Origin: Porpolomopsis calyptriformis
Lineage: Eukaryota > Basidiomycota > Agaricomycetes > Agaricales > Hygrophoraceae
NCBI GenBank assembly: GCA_951640195.1
Contig: OX621167.1
Location: 1,364,001-1,428,000 of the forward strand
DNA length: 64,000 nt
Reading direction: 5' to 3'
A program made the translations under genes and the position numbers. This document shows positions 11,959 to 24,445 of the stretch, piece by piece. The notes below the pieces were generated by a model. It saw only the letters and a list, made by a program, of their open reading frames with translations, did no database searches and was not told the DNA's origin. Every line of letters starts with the position of its first letter. The stretch's first letter is position 1.

Positions 11959-14900
11959 ATGGGTGATCGTCCCAGGTCTGGGATCTTCGATAGCCTCAAG
12001 CGCTTGAAACCATGGGGAAGAACGAGACCATCCAATGGTCCAACTAACAATATCGTACACTCGGGATACAAGCCACTTCCCAAGACGCCACCTGAGGTTA
12101 TGGGTGAACCCTGTTTCAACTCATGAGTCTCACCTTTTCACTGACCGACTGCCTTGTCACAGAGGGACGAAACCAAGATGCTGATGTGATCGTGTCAGGT
12201 ACGAGTTTATACTTTGTTATTAAAGACTTTCAACTCACGATAATCTGTAGATGTAGATGTCAGTGATGCAGGCTGAATTATTCGACCATCGTGCTTACCG
12301 CTTCTTAGCCTGACACTCGGACGACAAATGAAAGCAAGGAAATTAGTCCCCAGAATCACATCTCGATCCCAATGGAAACCATTACTCAAGTCAGTTGTAA
12401 ACAGTACGAGTTCTCAAGGCTATTTGTCTCACCTTCTATTCTTTTTGGTTTAGGATAATCGACCACATCCCAACGACCCATTCGACGAAGATATCTATGA
12501 TTTCAATTCACCTTTAGTTACCAGTCCCCCCTGGGATCCGAAGAATTTGACTCTAGCTGGTAGAAGTGTCAGTACTATTCTAACTCGTGTCACTGCTTTT
12601 TGACTGAGTGTTAACTTGTTGCTGGGCAGAAGAAAGACGAAAGCGAAGAGCCCACCATGTTTCTGCCTTCGAAGAGCACAGGCCGCAATAAATATAGACG
12701 TAATCGGAAAGGAGATTCGTTACCCGCCTCCGTCAAGAAGCCGACCAACGATTTGCTCCCCTCTATCAAAGGGATGTATCGTATACTCGACCTCTTCAGT
12801 GAACACGGAAGCGGAGGACTCGGTAGGTCACCCAAACAAACACCTATAGGTCATTTGGACATAAATATAATTTCTTTGATTAGTGGACAAAGTTATCATC
12901 GACCAGAATTCTCTGCGGGAGCTGATCGACAATCTTTGTCCTGGTGCCTGTGGGAAATCACTCGCAGAAATCGATTTCAAGGACCTGGATAACCTGCTAG
13001 TCAAACCTCTCGGTGTGTACGGCAGCAAAGAAGAAATCGTTCGACTCTTAGCTTCCATTGGGGCAGTCAACGATGAGACGTAGGTTTTTACCTTCATAAT
13101 GGAAGCATTATTATCTCATCCTTGACTTCTTACAGTGCCAAAGCTTTACTGATGGATACTGATCCCTCTCGACCTACACTACGCTCTGGACTATACATCA
13201 TACGCTCTGTCGAGACCCCTGTCGCAGAGGAGCAACTATATGTTGTGTATTGGCCCGAAGACACGACTTGGAATGACAACGCCATTTCCTCTGTCCGTCG
13301 CAATCGAGTGACATTTATGCGGTGGGTTTGTATGCATCCTTGAGTGTCGATCCCCAAACAACGACTATTTGTAGCTACCTCACCAAGATTTCCGACCAGA
13401 TAATAGCCTTGATCTCCTCCGATCATGCTAACGCTATGATCTGGAGTGAGGAGTTTGAGGATCCGTCGGTCCCTATTGATAACGAAGACTCTGACCGTTT
13501 GTTTACTTTTGAGGTCGCAAAAACGAATGAACAAGAAGAGGGTGTCGCATCACGGCCAGGTTTTGTGGCAAGTACTAATTCCTGACTTAACACTTGTTGC
13601 TCATAACGTTATTTTTTCAGATGAGCATGCCAATTATTACAATCGGTGAACCTCCCCCGGACAGTTTGATTGAAAAAGTTTCCTTTGCACCGAGGTTACT
13701 AGCAGGAGAGACGGTTCAAGCTCTGTTGACAACGGGATATATCTCGTCCTCCACCAGGGACGATCATTTTGCAACAACTGTGAATTATGTGCAACTGCGG
13801 AACACACTGTACGACGCACGAATGTTCAGTGTATCGATGTGCTACTTATTACTCCATTTCCAGGTTGAGAAGCACTATTCGCATTGGCGAGAACATGAGC
13901 GATACCGCAATTGAGAAGCTCGTTGAATGCGGTTTGCTGGAACGATTTCCTCAACCATGCCGTATTTGGAGACAGTCCTACCAAGAATCAGCGAAAAACA
14001 TAGAGAACGAGTCCCGCAAACACGAAAAGGGATTATCAGAACGATTGCGAAATGATAAGGAAGAGATCAAGGAGACACTGAGTGTGATCATTGCGTGTGA
14101 AATATGCAAATTATATCCGTAAGTCAAAGAAAATTTCGTAGATATCTTCGCTGACTCCATCTATTCAAGTATTCTCTCTTTGGAACAGCTTGAGATCCCG
14201 CTATCCGTCAATGAGAGCACCCACAAAGGTGAACTGTGGGCGGCTTTGTCCAACGGGTTTCGTCTCATAGAAATTGCTCTAGATCGTTTTGCGGACCTGA
14301 CAGCCCGGTATCAACAATTAGGTGGTGATTTCGAAAACACCTTAAGAAAAGCCAAACTGGATCACATCCCTTCCCCCAAGTTCAAACAGCTGAAGGATCG
14401 CGTTGTCACCATTGATTTTTTGCTCAAAGCTCACGCAGGCCTTACGGACACCGACCCTACTGATACCGATCGCCAACATATAATATCTTCGATTTCACAG
14501 GCAAAGGACTTGCAAAGTACAATAAGAAACCTCTACGAATCTCCAATTCCTGAGCCAAAATCTTTCGTTACCTCTCTTATTTCGACGATGGTAAATTGGA
14601 AGAGTGGGGGTGATGTATCCATCGAAGAAGAAGCGAAGCGACTCACTTCCTCAACAACAGATCCACAATTCCTCGGTTCCCTGAATGATTTTGTAGTAGG
14701 CGAGCCTCTCCTGCAACCCCTGGTGGCGGAAGTCTGTCAGATTGCTCAGAGTTACCTTCGGGGGGAGGTTCTGAGACTGTCAGATAAATTCATTCACCGT
14801 GTTCAGGCAATCCGCGAAACCACTGTGAAAGACCAAATCCGTCAAGAGGCTAGACACAAAGAGGAACAACGTCTAAAGGTTGCACGACAAAAGTTTATCC

Positions 14901-17900
14901 AAGAGGTAGAGACAAGCTCGCAGGGTGCAGCATCACGGTGCGTGGTTCGATTATCGTTTGCCCGACCTTTAGCTTAGCTCACAGAGATAGATCTCTGGTG
15001 GCATTCTATTCTTTAGAAGCATTTAGGCCTCGAATGTATTCCCACCTTCCACTTCAGGCTTACAAGATAACGGGTCACGAGGAAGTTCGCCTCGACCCAG
15101 CATTAGAATACAGAATCCATTTATTGGAAATGTCAGAGGAAGATCGCCATTCTCTTCAGCTGAATCCTATTTTCATTCCTTCTCCCCATGTGGAAGACCG
15201 ACGGTCTTACTCCTTTCAGCTGCCTTTGGATCACATCATATTGTGGGTCTTATCCACCCGATCGTTTACGTGGTTGTACCTCATCTGTGTTTTACACTCA
15301 GACATGCTCAACTACTCGCTAACAACAAGTGTCTGCTTGTGACCGATGATTCCCAACACAATATCACCGTTTATTGTGATGCATTGTCTTCTATGGATGA
15401 CGCCATCTGTAATGAGAAATCCAAAAAAAGACTCCACCGTGACAAAATTGGTGAAAACTTCCTCCTGGCGTTTGACGAGACAAAACGCATGCTTGCGGTG
15501 TGTGGGTCTCAAAAGGTTTGGATGCTAATTTCAATCCAGCTTTCCAAAACGCTAAGCTGCTCGCCAAGTAGAAACTTCAAATAAACATCTTTACGTTTGA
15601 TGAGATGTTTACGTCTCTGCAAGCGTTGGGGAATCCAGTGAATCTTATGCCGTGGTACGAAGAAGGCAAAACACTTCTCCATGCTTGTTTTGTGATTGGC
15701 AGTGAAGAGATACTGTTGATCGATTCAGGCGCAGAGGCGAGGATATTCTCTTTGATAACGCAACAGTTCCGGTAAGGCATCATTGTTGATCAAAGATAGT
15801 CAGAATTTAATCTCAGTTGATAACAAAGGCCAGCGTCCTTGAAACTTGATTCAGTTCCCTCTACAATCCACTCATCACCAGATGGATCCTGTTTGTTCAC
15901 CTCGACGATCAAAGATGGCTCGGCATCTCTTCGCGCATATCATTGGAACACCTTTGGTTCTACGGAAGGAATTCCTCTTCAAGATGTGATACCATCCAGT
16001 TTCCCACTGGTACTAACTTCCCTCCTCAAAAGAAACATCGTTCACTTCACTAGTCTTGACATTGATACTCGTCGTTGTCAATCCATTGCTCTGGACATCA
16101 AAGGCAAAATCACTGAATTTATGTTCAAGGAGAAGGGTGTGAGAGAGGCCTCGAGTGGTGATACTGGCGCGGTTCACAACTGTCTTATAGATTGTCACGC
16201 AGAGGTGTGGACTCGCTTTCCTGTTGTTCCTGCCGTTCGCAGGCAAACCTTTTCAGCATCAAGCAAGCGGCACCCGAGATCACTGAGCTTTGTTACCGAT
16301 AGGCACCATGATGCTTTTGAACCTCATTTCTCGAATCTGATTTACTCATTCGAAAGAAATACGAGAAAACCCACCGGCGAGGAACTCAAACAACTACGTG
16401 TGCAAGCGGTGTCCTTCGAGACTCTTCTGCCCACAATCACTACAGATGCAACGTGGACGGTCACTTGCCTGAGGGCTGGCGAATGGCTTATAGATCTGCT
16501 ATGTCTAATCCCAATTCACCTGGCAGTCACACGCGAGAACAGATTCATACCTTTGAAAGATGGTGTTTTTTCTCCGGAACTGGAGAGGTCCCTCTTAGGT
16601 GCCGAAGTCTCACAAATTGTGGATAGCTTATCGTTTGGTTGGTACGAATCTCTTTTCCAGTCTTATATGGCGTCGAAGGTGATCCATGCCACAATTTTCC
16701 ATTTCCCCTCTCTTAATCACAATTTACTGCAGCCGGTCAAAGTAGTATCATCTATGGGTTCGTCTCATCGTCTATCACTTGTGCCACATCCTTATCTCTA
16801 GACCTTAGGGGAACAATCTGTCGGCAAAAGTTATACGCTTAATCACCTGGTTGATACTTCATTTGCAGGAAGTGCTATGAGAACGACAGGTACGTATCAT
16901 TTCAACCGGCTGGTTTCGTATTGCGTATACTGTTAGCCAGAGGGTGTTTGGATGTCTGTGACACCTACCGACGATGCCCTCATTGTGGCACTAGACTTCG
17001 AAGGTGGGTACAATCCAACTACCTGACGAGAGTGTTTTGGGATGAATCATTGGTTAGGTGTACACAGTATTGAACGGTCTGCTCAAGAAGACACCTTATT
17101 GGTTCTTTTTAATACTGCAATCTCTAATCTTGTGAGTTGTATAGTGGCAAAAGTCGTGACCTAATCATTCAGCTACTGAAAGGTCCTCTTCCGGAATAAT
17201 TTCGCTCTCTCTCGCGATATCACTGGTCTCTTCCAATCGTTCCAATCATCTTCAACCGTTCTTGATCCAGCTGCCAATCCCACGTTGTTTCAATCAACAT
17301 TAATGATCATTATCAAGGTCGGATGCGATAGCAACTGGGCTTTATCTGAATTTAAATCCATTTAATGACAGGATGTGGTAGACTCTGACACGAATGAGAT
17401 CACTCGAGAGTATGATTTCTTATTCTTCCTGGTTGTCCTTTTTTATGGTCACATTACCCTGAACTGTCAGGTTTTCCCTCAAATTCCAGAAGATCGTTCA
17501 AGAAGAGCAAGATGCGAACTTCATCTCCAAGCTCCATGGTGGAAAATTGAATATAATTCCATGGCCCGTTATTGAGTCCCGGAAATTCTATTCCCTTTTC
17601 TCAACCGTCAAAAATTGCTTGGATCAGCAGCAAGTAACTCACACAGCTGCTGGAGAGTTTCTCCTAACACTCAAGACTTTAATGGCAAAACTCAAGGTTA
17701 GTGAGCAATCTGATCATTGTGTGCTTGAATGAAACATCGCCGCCGTTTAAGGCCAACGACTGGGGTGCTCTGTCTCGTAAGACTTCTCTCCCTATTCTTT
17801 TTTCCACTTGCCAACGTAAAGACAGAAACACTTGCGGCTCATCGCGCGCAACGTCTTATGCACCTGCTTCAGAATGCGCTTGCATTTGGTCTCTCAGAAG

Positions 17901-20900
17901 TTGAACCTGAAGAAGAGCCGTTAAAGGTAACGTCAATCATATACAGTTGAAGAGATCTCACACAAACACCCTTAGAATTTTGATACGGACGATGTGGTAG
18001 AGCAAGACGACACACCATCACGTTTCTATTTGCCAGGCCAAACGGTAGAACCCAATACACCAGAATCGGCGCTTGCAGCTTTACTAGACGCATGGGACAG
18101 GTCGCGGTTGCGACAACATAAGTCAGACGATGAATGGGTGAAAGAACTTGGGGCATACCTTGATCGTTTGGTCGAAATGAGAGTCAAGCATGTCCGCGAA
18201 TGGATTTCTTGCAACCTGGCTCGCTTCAAGACTGGTCATGCGAATATGGAAGCGCTTCGCCGATTATTTGAGAGTGCCATAGTCGACCTGAAGGAGGGCG
18301 TACAGTTATGCAAGATGCGATGTGGTTCATGCCACCTTCTCTGCATTCAGCGTCGAGACCATGAAGGGTCCCACGATTGCCAAACTTCGCATGGATGTGT
18401 TCACCGTTGCGATTTCAGAAATGAACATCCAGAAGAGCTAAAGCCTTGTGGTTTCAGGTACCTCCCACATCCTGCCCTTATTTTATCTGATTCTAAAATG
18501 ATATTTACCAGTGCTGGACATCCAGGGAGCCATATGTGAGGGTTTCATTTATGCCTCCGTCACCTCACATAATCGTTCACTTTCGAATTCCTTTTCCAGT
18601 TGTGTGGTCAATGCTCACTTATGCGGTGAACCCTGCAAGTTGAATGACAAACCTGGTTGTTTGAAACGATGTACTAAGGTATGCTTCATATTTAAAGAAG
18701 AATGCGCATAATCTGAGATTCCTAGGTCGCCGGCCACCGAAGAGAGGACCATATGTGTCCCGCTTTGACCCATGGTTGCGGTGAAGTGAGAATGGCCCTT
18801 TCTGCTCACTAGTCACATTGACATTTCCTGTAGCCTTGCGGATTGGCACAAATAAAGCTGGCAGACGGCCGGGTCTACTCGTGTCCCCAGACTTGCATGA
18901 TCTCAAGGTGCGTCTCCTTATCGCTTTTCTCCCTTCAAACTAATCGTTACCTAACAGTCAGAGGAACCACTCACACCACGCTTGCGATAGTCGCACGTGC
19001 CCTATCTCCTGCCAACTTTGTAAACGATTATGCTCTAATCAAGATCACTTGCATGGGTTAGAGCCAGGAGCAGTGCATCTCTGCGGGTTCGTGATTTTTC
19101 ACCTCACTGCTCGCATCTTTCTCACTCGCGAGCTGTAGTCAAGAACATTCTTGTTCTGCAGTTTGCTCCGCCAAGGGGATATGCGAAATTGAAACGGCAC
19201 CACAATCTATTGAAGCAACTTTTACTGGTAGACATGAAACATTCCAATATACCAAGGTTAGAACTATGATTTTATCAGGATTCCTCTTGCTGATATGGCA
19301 TAATGCAGTATTCGCAAGGTTGGATTTATATCATTCCTCAATTGGTTCACTGATTTATAGCTTGTTTCTCCCAGTCTCCAGGAGGCGTCAATGCGTTGTA
19401 CCGATTCCTCCTGGAGTCTTAGGTCACTCCGGAGACCACACTCACAGTTCTGAAAAAAACCCATTCCATTTCTGCGAAACTCGGTATGTTCCAGATGTCT
19501 TTGTTGAATCCACCTGACTATTTCCGGTGCGTCAGCTGTCCAAGTTGCGGGTACTTTTGTACTCTGCCGATTGGTGGGTCGACCTTCCTCCGTCTTAACA
19601 TCTCAACCTCACCGTTGGGTAGGGCATTCACAACAAGAACACGAAACAAGTCACGGGTCGATGTCTAAAACTCGCTGGGTAGTCGACGACCCAAACAACA
19701 CACTAGAGGTCCAAGGCCGAAAGTTTGCTTCTAATGATGAGGGAGCACCTATGATGTGCAACCTTGTATGCCAATCGATGGGAAGACATGTTCACATCGA
19801 TTATTGCCGAGCCCCCAAAGCAGCAGCTTGCACCGGTCCTGAAATAGAGCATATTAGAGCTCGATTAGCACCCAATCCTGATCGACCTAAAGACTCGATT
19901 ACACACAACTTGCACTGGCGAAGATCAGGTACTATAAATTTATCGGAACATCTGGAACTATTAACACTTCAACGTGAACACTGCAGGTTTCAAAGGTTAG
20001 AAACCCAGCGACCGCATCCCAATCAAATATTAATCTCTTCCGACCTTAGATCCTTACTCGCGCGAAGATCAAACAAATTTTGCCAAGTGGTGAGCATACC
20101 TTTTTTGTTGAATCATTTGAATAAACCTCTCCCCTCTAGTGATGTTATGTGCGGAGGTGACATTGATCTCATTTCCTCTATCCAACAACCTTATATCGCC
20201 CGTTTTAAGGTCCCGAACATCAGGCGACGACTTCTGCCCCTGCCCAACCGTCGTACTGCATCTTACCCCTTTTCCACGCTCCTCAACCATTGGGCGGATC
20301 GTCTGCTAGCGGTACGGGTTATGTATCCCGTGATGGACATTCTTTTTCTTGTAGAAATCCCGCGGTGATGCAACAAGCCTTTCATGTGTTAGTCTATTCT
20401 CGTTTTTTGTCACGGAGCATATAACCACATTCATTGATTCCCGTCCGATACAGAATTTTCGTCGTCGACAGGTCATTCTCTCCCAATGTTTTACTTTGTG
20501 GTGATGACAATTCTTCTACCACTTAGATCTGGGTCCATGGGCTTGCAAGATAGACGTCCCTTGCCCAACACACCGGTAACAGCTCAAATCAGCCAACGGT
20601 GCAATGACAGACTCGGTGCGGTCTACTCAGCCTTATATGGATTCTGGATGTCCCGAAACGCTGCCATGGCTGCAAGTCAAGCAAATGCGGCCCGTCGGGA
20701 CGCTTATAGGTGAAATTTTACCTCTGCATCGACTATTTTCGACACCGATCACCTCGTTCGTTTTGATAGCGTGATCTTATTTGATGATACTACGATAAGC
20801 TGCCTCGTGAACAACTTTACCAGCTCTCCGAACCAACTTTTGAACGCGGTCCTTGCATACGAGTCGAGGGGAGGGACTAATTACACAGCGGCATTGGAAA

Positions 20901-21439
20901 CTACTCAACAGGTCATGCAACAACACTGGCACACGGAAAGGTATGCGCTAATCCGTTCTGTAACTGCTTTATTGATCCCGAGAATACTCGAAAGATCCCC
21001 TGTGGTTATATTTCTTTCTGATGGGGAGTGCAACGTTGTCGATCAAACTGTTCAAAGCCTTTGCCGGGCGGCGATTGCTTGCGGGTGAGCGTTGGTTGAT
21101 TGTCTTCTTTCTAATCGGTTCAAGCGTCTGGCATGTAGCAAACCGCTCTCTTTCCACGCTGTTTCATTCGGCCCTCAGAGAGCTAGCCAGTCCTTGCGGA
21201 GGATGGTAGAGATTGCGTTAGAAGCGCAAAACAATGCTCCGCGCGACCCTCTCCTACAAGCGGCGGCACTTGTGCAATCGACGTTCTCGGAAGCACTTGA
21301 TACGGTAAGTCATCCCGTTGACCTCTTAGACATTTTTCTTCTCGCTCATCGGTCTTTTAACAAACAGGTTCGACTCGCCGAAACCTTCCTTGGAATAGCC
21401 GACTCCCTGAGGAAGCCGAGGGGATCGCTGCTCCGCTGA
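11959..21439 (+). CDS. Giant GTPase-zinc-VWA protein, copy B
   Basis: Tandem paralogue of copy A with the same exon order and spacing. Start ATG at 11959 (MGDRPRSGIFDSLKRLKPWG); the protein ends KPRGSLLR with the stop at 21437-21439. Landmarks: N-terminal conserved region 12700-14120; helical region 14280-14940; propeller-like region 15280-16240; P-loop GEQSVGKS about 16807-16832; RTTEG and DFEG near 16880-17005; IIIKDVVDS across the intron at about 17310-17390; Cys/His array about 18300-20090; VWA MIDAS DRSGS across an intron (about 20465-20540); GGTNYT near 20880; SDGEC near 21020. Exons that seem to run into stops correspond to introns when aligned with A and C. No disabling lesion was found by eye. 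It ends convergently on the acyltransferase gene. Its product is expected to bind nucleotide, Zn and Mg; its function is unknown. Confidence 0.75.
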
Positions 21440-21764
21440 AGATCGAACAGTGTTCTTGCCATTTTTTTTCCATCAAAGTTGTACTGCCTGTTTTTGTACG
21501 AGTATTACGAGTAGGAGGAGGCCTAGGGTATCTATCAATGCTCCGGGCAAAGATCGAACAGTGTTTGCGTCATATTTTTTCTCAAAGTTGTATGGTATGT
21601 TTCATTGTACAATTATTACGAGGAACAAGGGCATCTTGTGCATTCAAACCAAGAGGTTCATAATGGTAGCGCAGGCGCCACGATACATACGAAACTTGCC
21701 CATATATTACGCTGAAGCGGTTTGCATGCGATCAAGGAGTTGAACCGTACCCACAGACAAGACC
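21440..21764. other. Convergent intergenic region between copy B and the acyltransferase
   Basis: Contains the duplicated tail of copy B and a stretch (about 21600-21690) almost identical to 11415-11508 downstream of copy A. No ORF of its own is supported. This stretch supplied the left side of the A/B tandem junction. Confidence 0.5.
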
Positions 21765-24187
21765 CTAAAGGCTAGCTCTCTCGGCGGTGCGCGAATGTAG
21801 GTCGTACAAATCAACAGCTGCTCTGGCAATCTGGTTGCGGAACTGTTCGTTTGGCATCTCTTTCCGAGATGTAATGGTGAACTGAAGACGGTCTGATGAA
21901 ATAGAGTCAAGCATAGCAAGTTGACTCGGTATCGTGAACGTACCATCGTAGCCAGTCATATACGCCACCCCAAAGCCATCCGGAACGACCTGCGTATGCT
22001 TTAGTTGAAATACGAAGATGATGAAAGGGAATCGCACCTCTCCCCACCCATAAGCGTGGAAATGTTTGGAAAATATAGCTGACGTGCTCAATACCCAATG
22101 ACTTGACCGGGTGACGAGCGGATCGGTAAACAAAGCCGGGATCTCCTCGCCTTCCTTCAACGCCTTTTTAAGCCCTGCATCGCGAATCTGTGAGCACAAG
22201 ATCTAGATCAGGACACAGTTGAGCGCACCAAACAGTAAACGGTCGATGCCCAATCCAAGCCCGCTACTTTTGGCGAGAGTCAAGTGTTTTTTGACCGCCT
22301 CGCCAAAGCGCTTCTTCCGCTCGACGATCCCGAGGTTTGGGTTATCCATACTGGCCACCCACCTGTCGGACTCGACCGAGACGACGCGTATGGCCTCTGT
22401 GCGGCCTTTGAAGAACCGTCTGGTGGTGGCAGCCTCATAAGTGCCTCCCATGCGTTTCTGGCCGTGCAAGGCGAGGAGACGCGCGTAAGCGAGTTGGATG
22501 ATCATCTGCGCCCAAGAGTCTGGAGAGAAGCCGAATTTCTTGATGGCGGCCTTGCCGTAGGCGGTCAGATGGAAGCTGAGCGCCTGGCTGTCGATGAGCT
22601 CCACGGCGGCGTCGCTTGCGGCCTGGATGGCTTGTTCGGTGTGCGGGGATATGTACCAGTCCAAGGGCGTCGGGGGAGGTGGCGGTGGCGGTGGTGGTGG
22701 CGACGGCGATGGCGATGGCGGCGATCCGTGGTCGAATGAGGGGTTGTGGAGGAGATTGAGCATTTCGTCGCAGAGGCGAACTGTAGGTGTGCCGTCCATG
22801 ACTGAATGCTCGCCCATGAGTCCGGCTTGTGCGTTATCGAAGACGATGAATTGGACGGGTTTATCGACCCAACGGTTTTGCAAGCCGATGGGAGCCTTTG
22901 ACGAGTCTATGAGAGAGGGACGGTTTAGGAGGGTATTAGCGGAGGATGTGGAAAGACTACCTGTGGATGAAGAGAGGTCGCCATGCCAGAGGGAGCGGCT
23001 GAAGGCGACGGAATCTGAAGGAGAAGAGGAGTCAAGGCAGACGGCGAAGGCGGCGGAGTGGATAGTGTGGATGATTTGGGCGTTTTTGGGTGAAGACATT
23101 AACTCTGCGTAGTCCTAAGGGAGTTGCGATGAGGGGGGAGAGAGAGAATGAGAGTGTTGGAATGACCTTGGCCCAGACATCACGATTTGAAGCTGTCAAT
23201 ACACCCACACCAGGATATTTGTGGGTGGAGTTGTTGTATATGTGTTGGAATTGTCTGAGTGATTGAGAGGTTGAAATTGGGTTGAATGTGAACGATGGAC
23301 GCACTTTTCGAGTTCGATCGTGCTGAGCAGTCGACCGTCCTTTGCGGCATCCAATTTCCAGACTCTGTTGTTGCGGAAAACGACGATGTGGGGAGAGGTT
23401 CCGAGGTCGCCTTCTTTGGAGTAAGAGACGGACCAGTCTAGGCCGTGGGCACCTGGCACTCGACAGCAATCGAACATCCATCTGATATCGAAATTGAGAA
23501 TATGAGAGGTAGAGGGAGGTGTGAGAGGGCGGACCTATATGAGTCCATGCATAAGGGGCCTTCCTTTGTGGTATCGGGTGTTAGTAAACCACGTTTGAGT
23601 TGCTGGCGGAAGATGAGGGCTGTGCGGGTGAGGGCTGCGGCACGAGCAGCGGGGGATTGAGGAAGGTGAGATGGCTGAGGATCAAAGCCATCTGAATGAA
23701 GGGGGGTTAAATCAAGGAAATGTGTGTGTGTGCGAATTCGTACAATAGTAAGAGACGTTGATGACGACCTAGAAAGGATCGGAACGAGTTGGAGATCGGG
23801 ATGGCCAAGAATACGTACAGAGTCCCTGTAGCCCAAGTAAGCGGCATTATCCCACCAGTCCTCTAGCCAGTGCGGTGTCTGCTGTGCACGCTGAAGGAGG
23901 CGAGCATGAAGTTGCACGGCTTGAGCGCTACTCGCGAAGAGGACGATTTTGTCCAAGGCTTGGGCATATTCTTCGTCGGATAAAGCGATCGGCTTCAAAC
24001 CGTCATTCAATTTTGCTAAAGTAGATTGAAGGTCTGGTACGGGTAAATTCTGGAGTGATTGTTGTGGAGCGAATGTGATAGAAGGGGAGAGAGGAACTGG
24101 TGCGAGAGATTTCCAAAACGATGGACGTGTTGACATTGTGTAAAGAGAACGATTTAACGATAGCCGAAGGAAGCTGTTGTATTGCAT
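21765..24187 (-). CDS. Carnitine O-acyltransferase (acetyltransferase type)
   Basis: Transfers acyl groups between CoA and carnitine, for acetyl shuttling between organelles. Family features seen: N-terminal LPVPDLQSTLAKL; DDWWDNAAYLGYRDS-type block (here EDWWDNAAYLGYRDS); the catalytic His in GEHSVMDGTP (about 22790-22818); GLGIDRLLFGLKK; the STS box LSTSAIFSKH; and VVPDGFGVAYM. Introns resolved: 23818-23769, 23743-23692, 22228-22175 and 22037-21990, plus three more between 23530 and 23095. The apparent stop at 22203 lies inside the 22228-22175 intron; splicing joins TTT-G to GG-CTT and restores FGLKK. A proline-rich insert (about 22675-22725) lies between conserved blocks. The first ATG (24187) adds 17 residues, MQYNSFLRLSLNRSLYT, that look like a mitochondrial presequence; a second ATG is at 24136. 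The C-terminus (ERASL) is not a canonical PTS1. 3' fragments of this gene are scattered in the window. Confidence 0.85.
22672..22727. repeat. GGT/GGC/GAT microsatellite coding for a proline-rich insert
   Basis: An imperfect trinucleotide run on the plus strand reads as Pro/Ser-Pro codons in the minus-strand acyltransferase. It falls between the LCDEMLNLL block and the WYISP block, a surface loop in the family, so length changes may be tolerated. Confidence 0.75.
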
Positions 24188-24445
24188 TGAAATGTGATTT
24201 ATTATTATTATTAATATTATTATTTGTTCGTTCGTTCGTCGTCGTCGTCGTCGTTGTCGTCGTCGGTCTCGTACTCTTCGGTCTCGTCGGTCTCGTCTTC
24301 ATCGTCGTTATCGTCTCCTCGTCCTCATCTCCCCGTCTCATCTTCAATAATTATATAATTTCCCACTCGGGTTAGGCCTGCTCGCCTCGCGATCTCCCAC
24401 CTTCATCCCTCCCTACTCCCTCCTCTCCCCTTCATCTCTCTCATC
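24188..24445. promoter_or_regulatory. Divergent promoter with microsatellites (acyltransferase/RhoGEF)
   Basis: A 258 bp region between divergent start codons. It contains TTA/ATT repeats (about 24198-24224), a TTCG run, GTC-type repeats (about 24236-24320) and a CT-rich tract directly upstream of the RhoGEF ATG (about 24385-24443). CT-rich tracts are common upstream of fungal start sites. No specific factor site was assigned. Confidence 0.45.

Noticed and set aside
15243..15584. Premature stop in the propeller-like region of copy B
   Set aside because: Aligned with A and C it lies in an intron with donor AAG|GTTTGG and acceptor AAGTAG; the reading resumes with KLQINIFTFDEMF.
22203..22205. 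In-frame TAG that would truncate the carnitine acyltransferase before its STS box
   Set aside because: An intron from 22228 to 22175 removes it and joins FG to LKKAL, a conserved family junction.
22284..23112. Long plus-strand ORFs over the acyltransferase, including a Gly/Trp-rich one
   Set aside because: They are antisense shadows of a conserved enzyme and of its GGT/GGC repeat; no family resemblance.
24100..24375. Val-rich ORF upstream of the RhoGEF
   Set aside because: It is produced by the TTC/GTC microsatellite in the divergent promoter; no conserved content.
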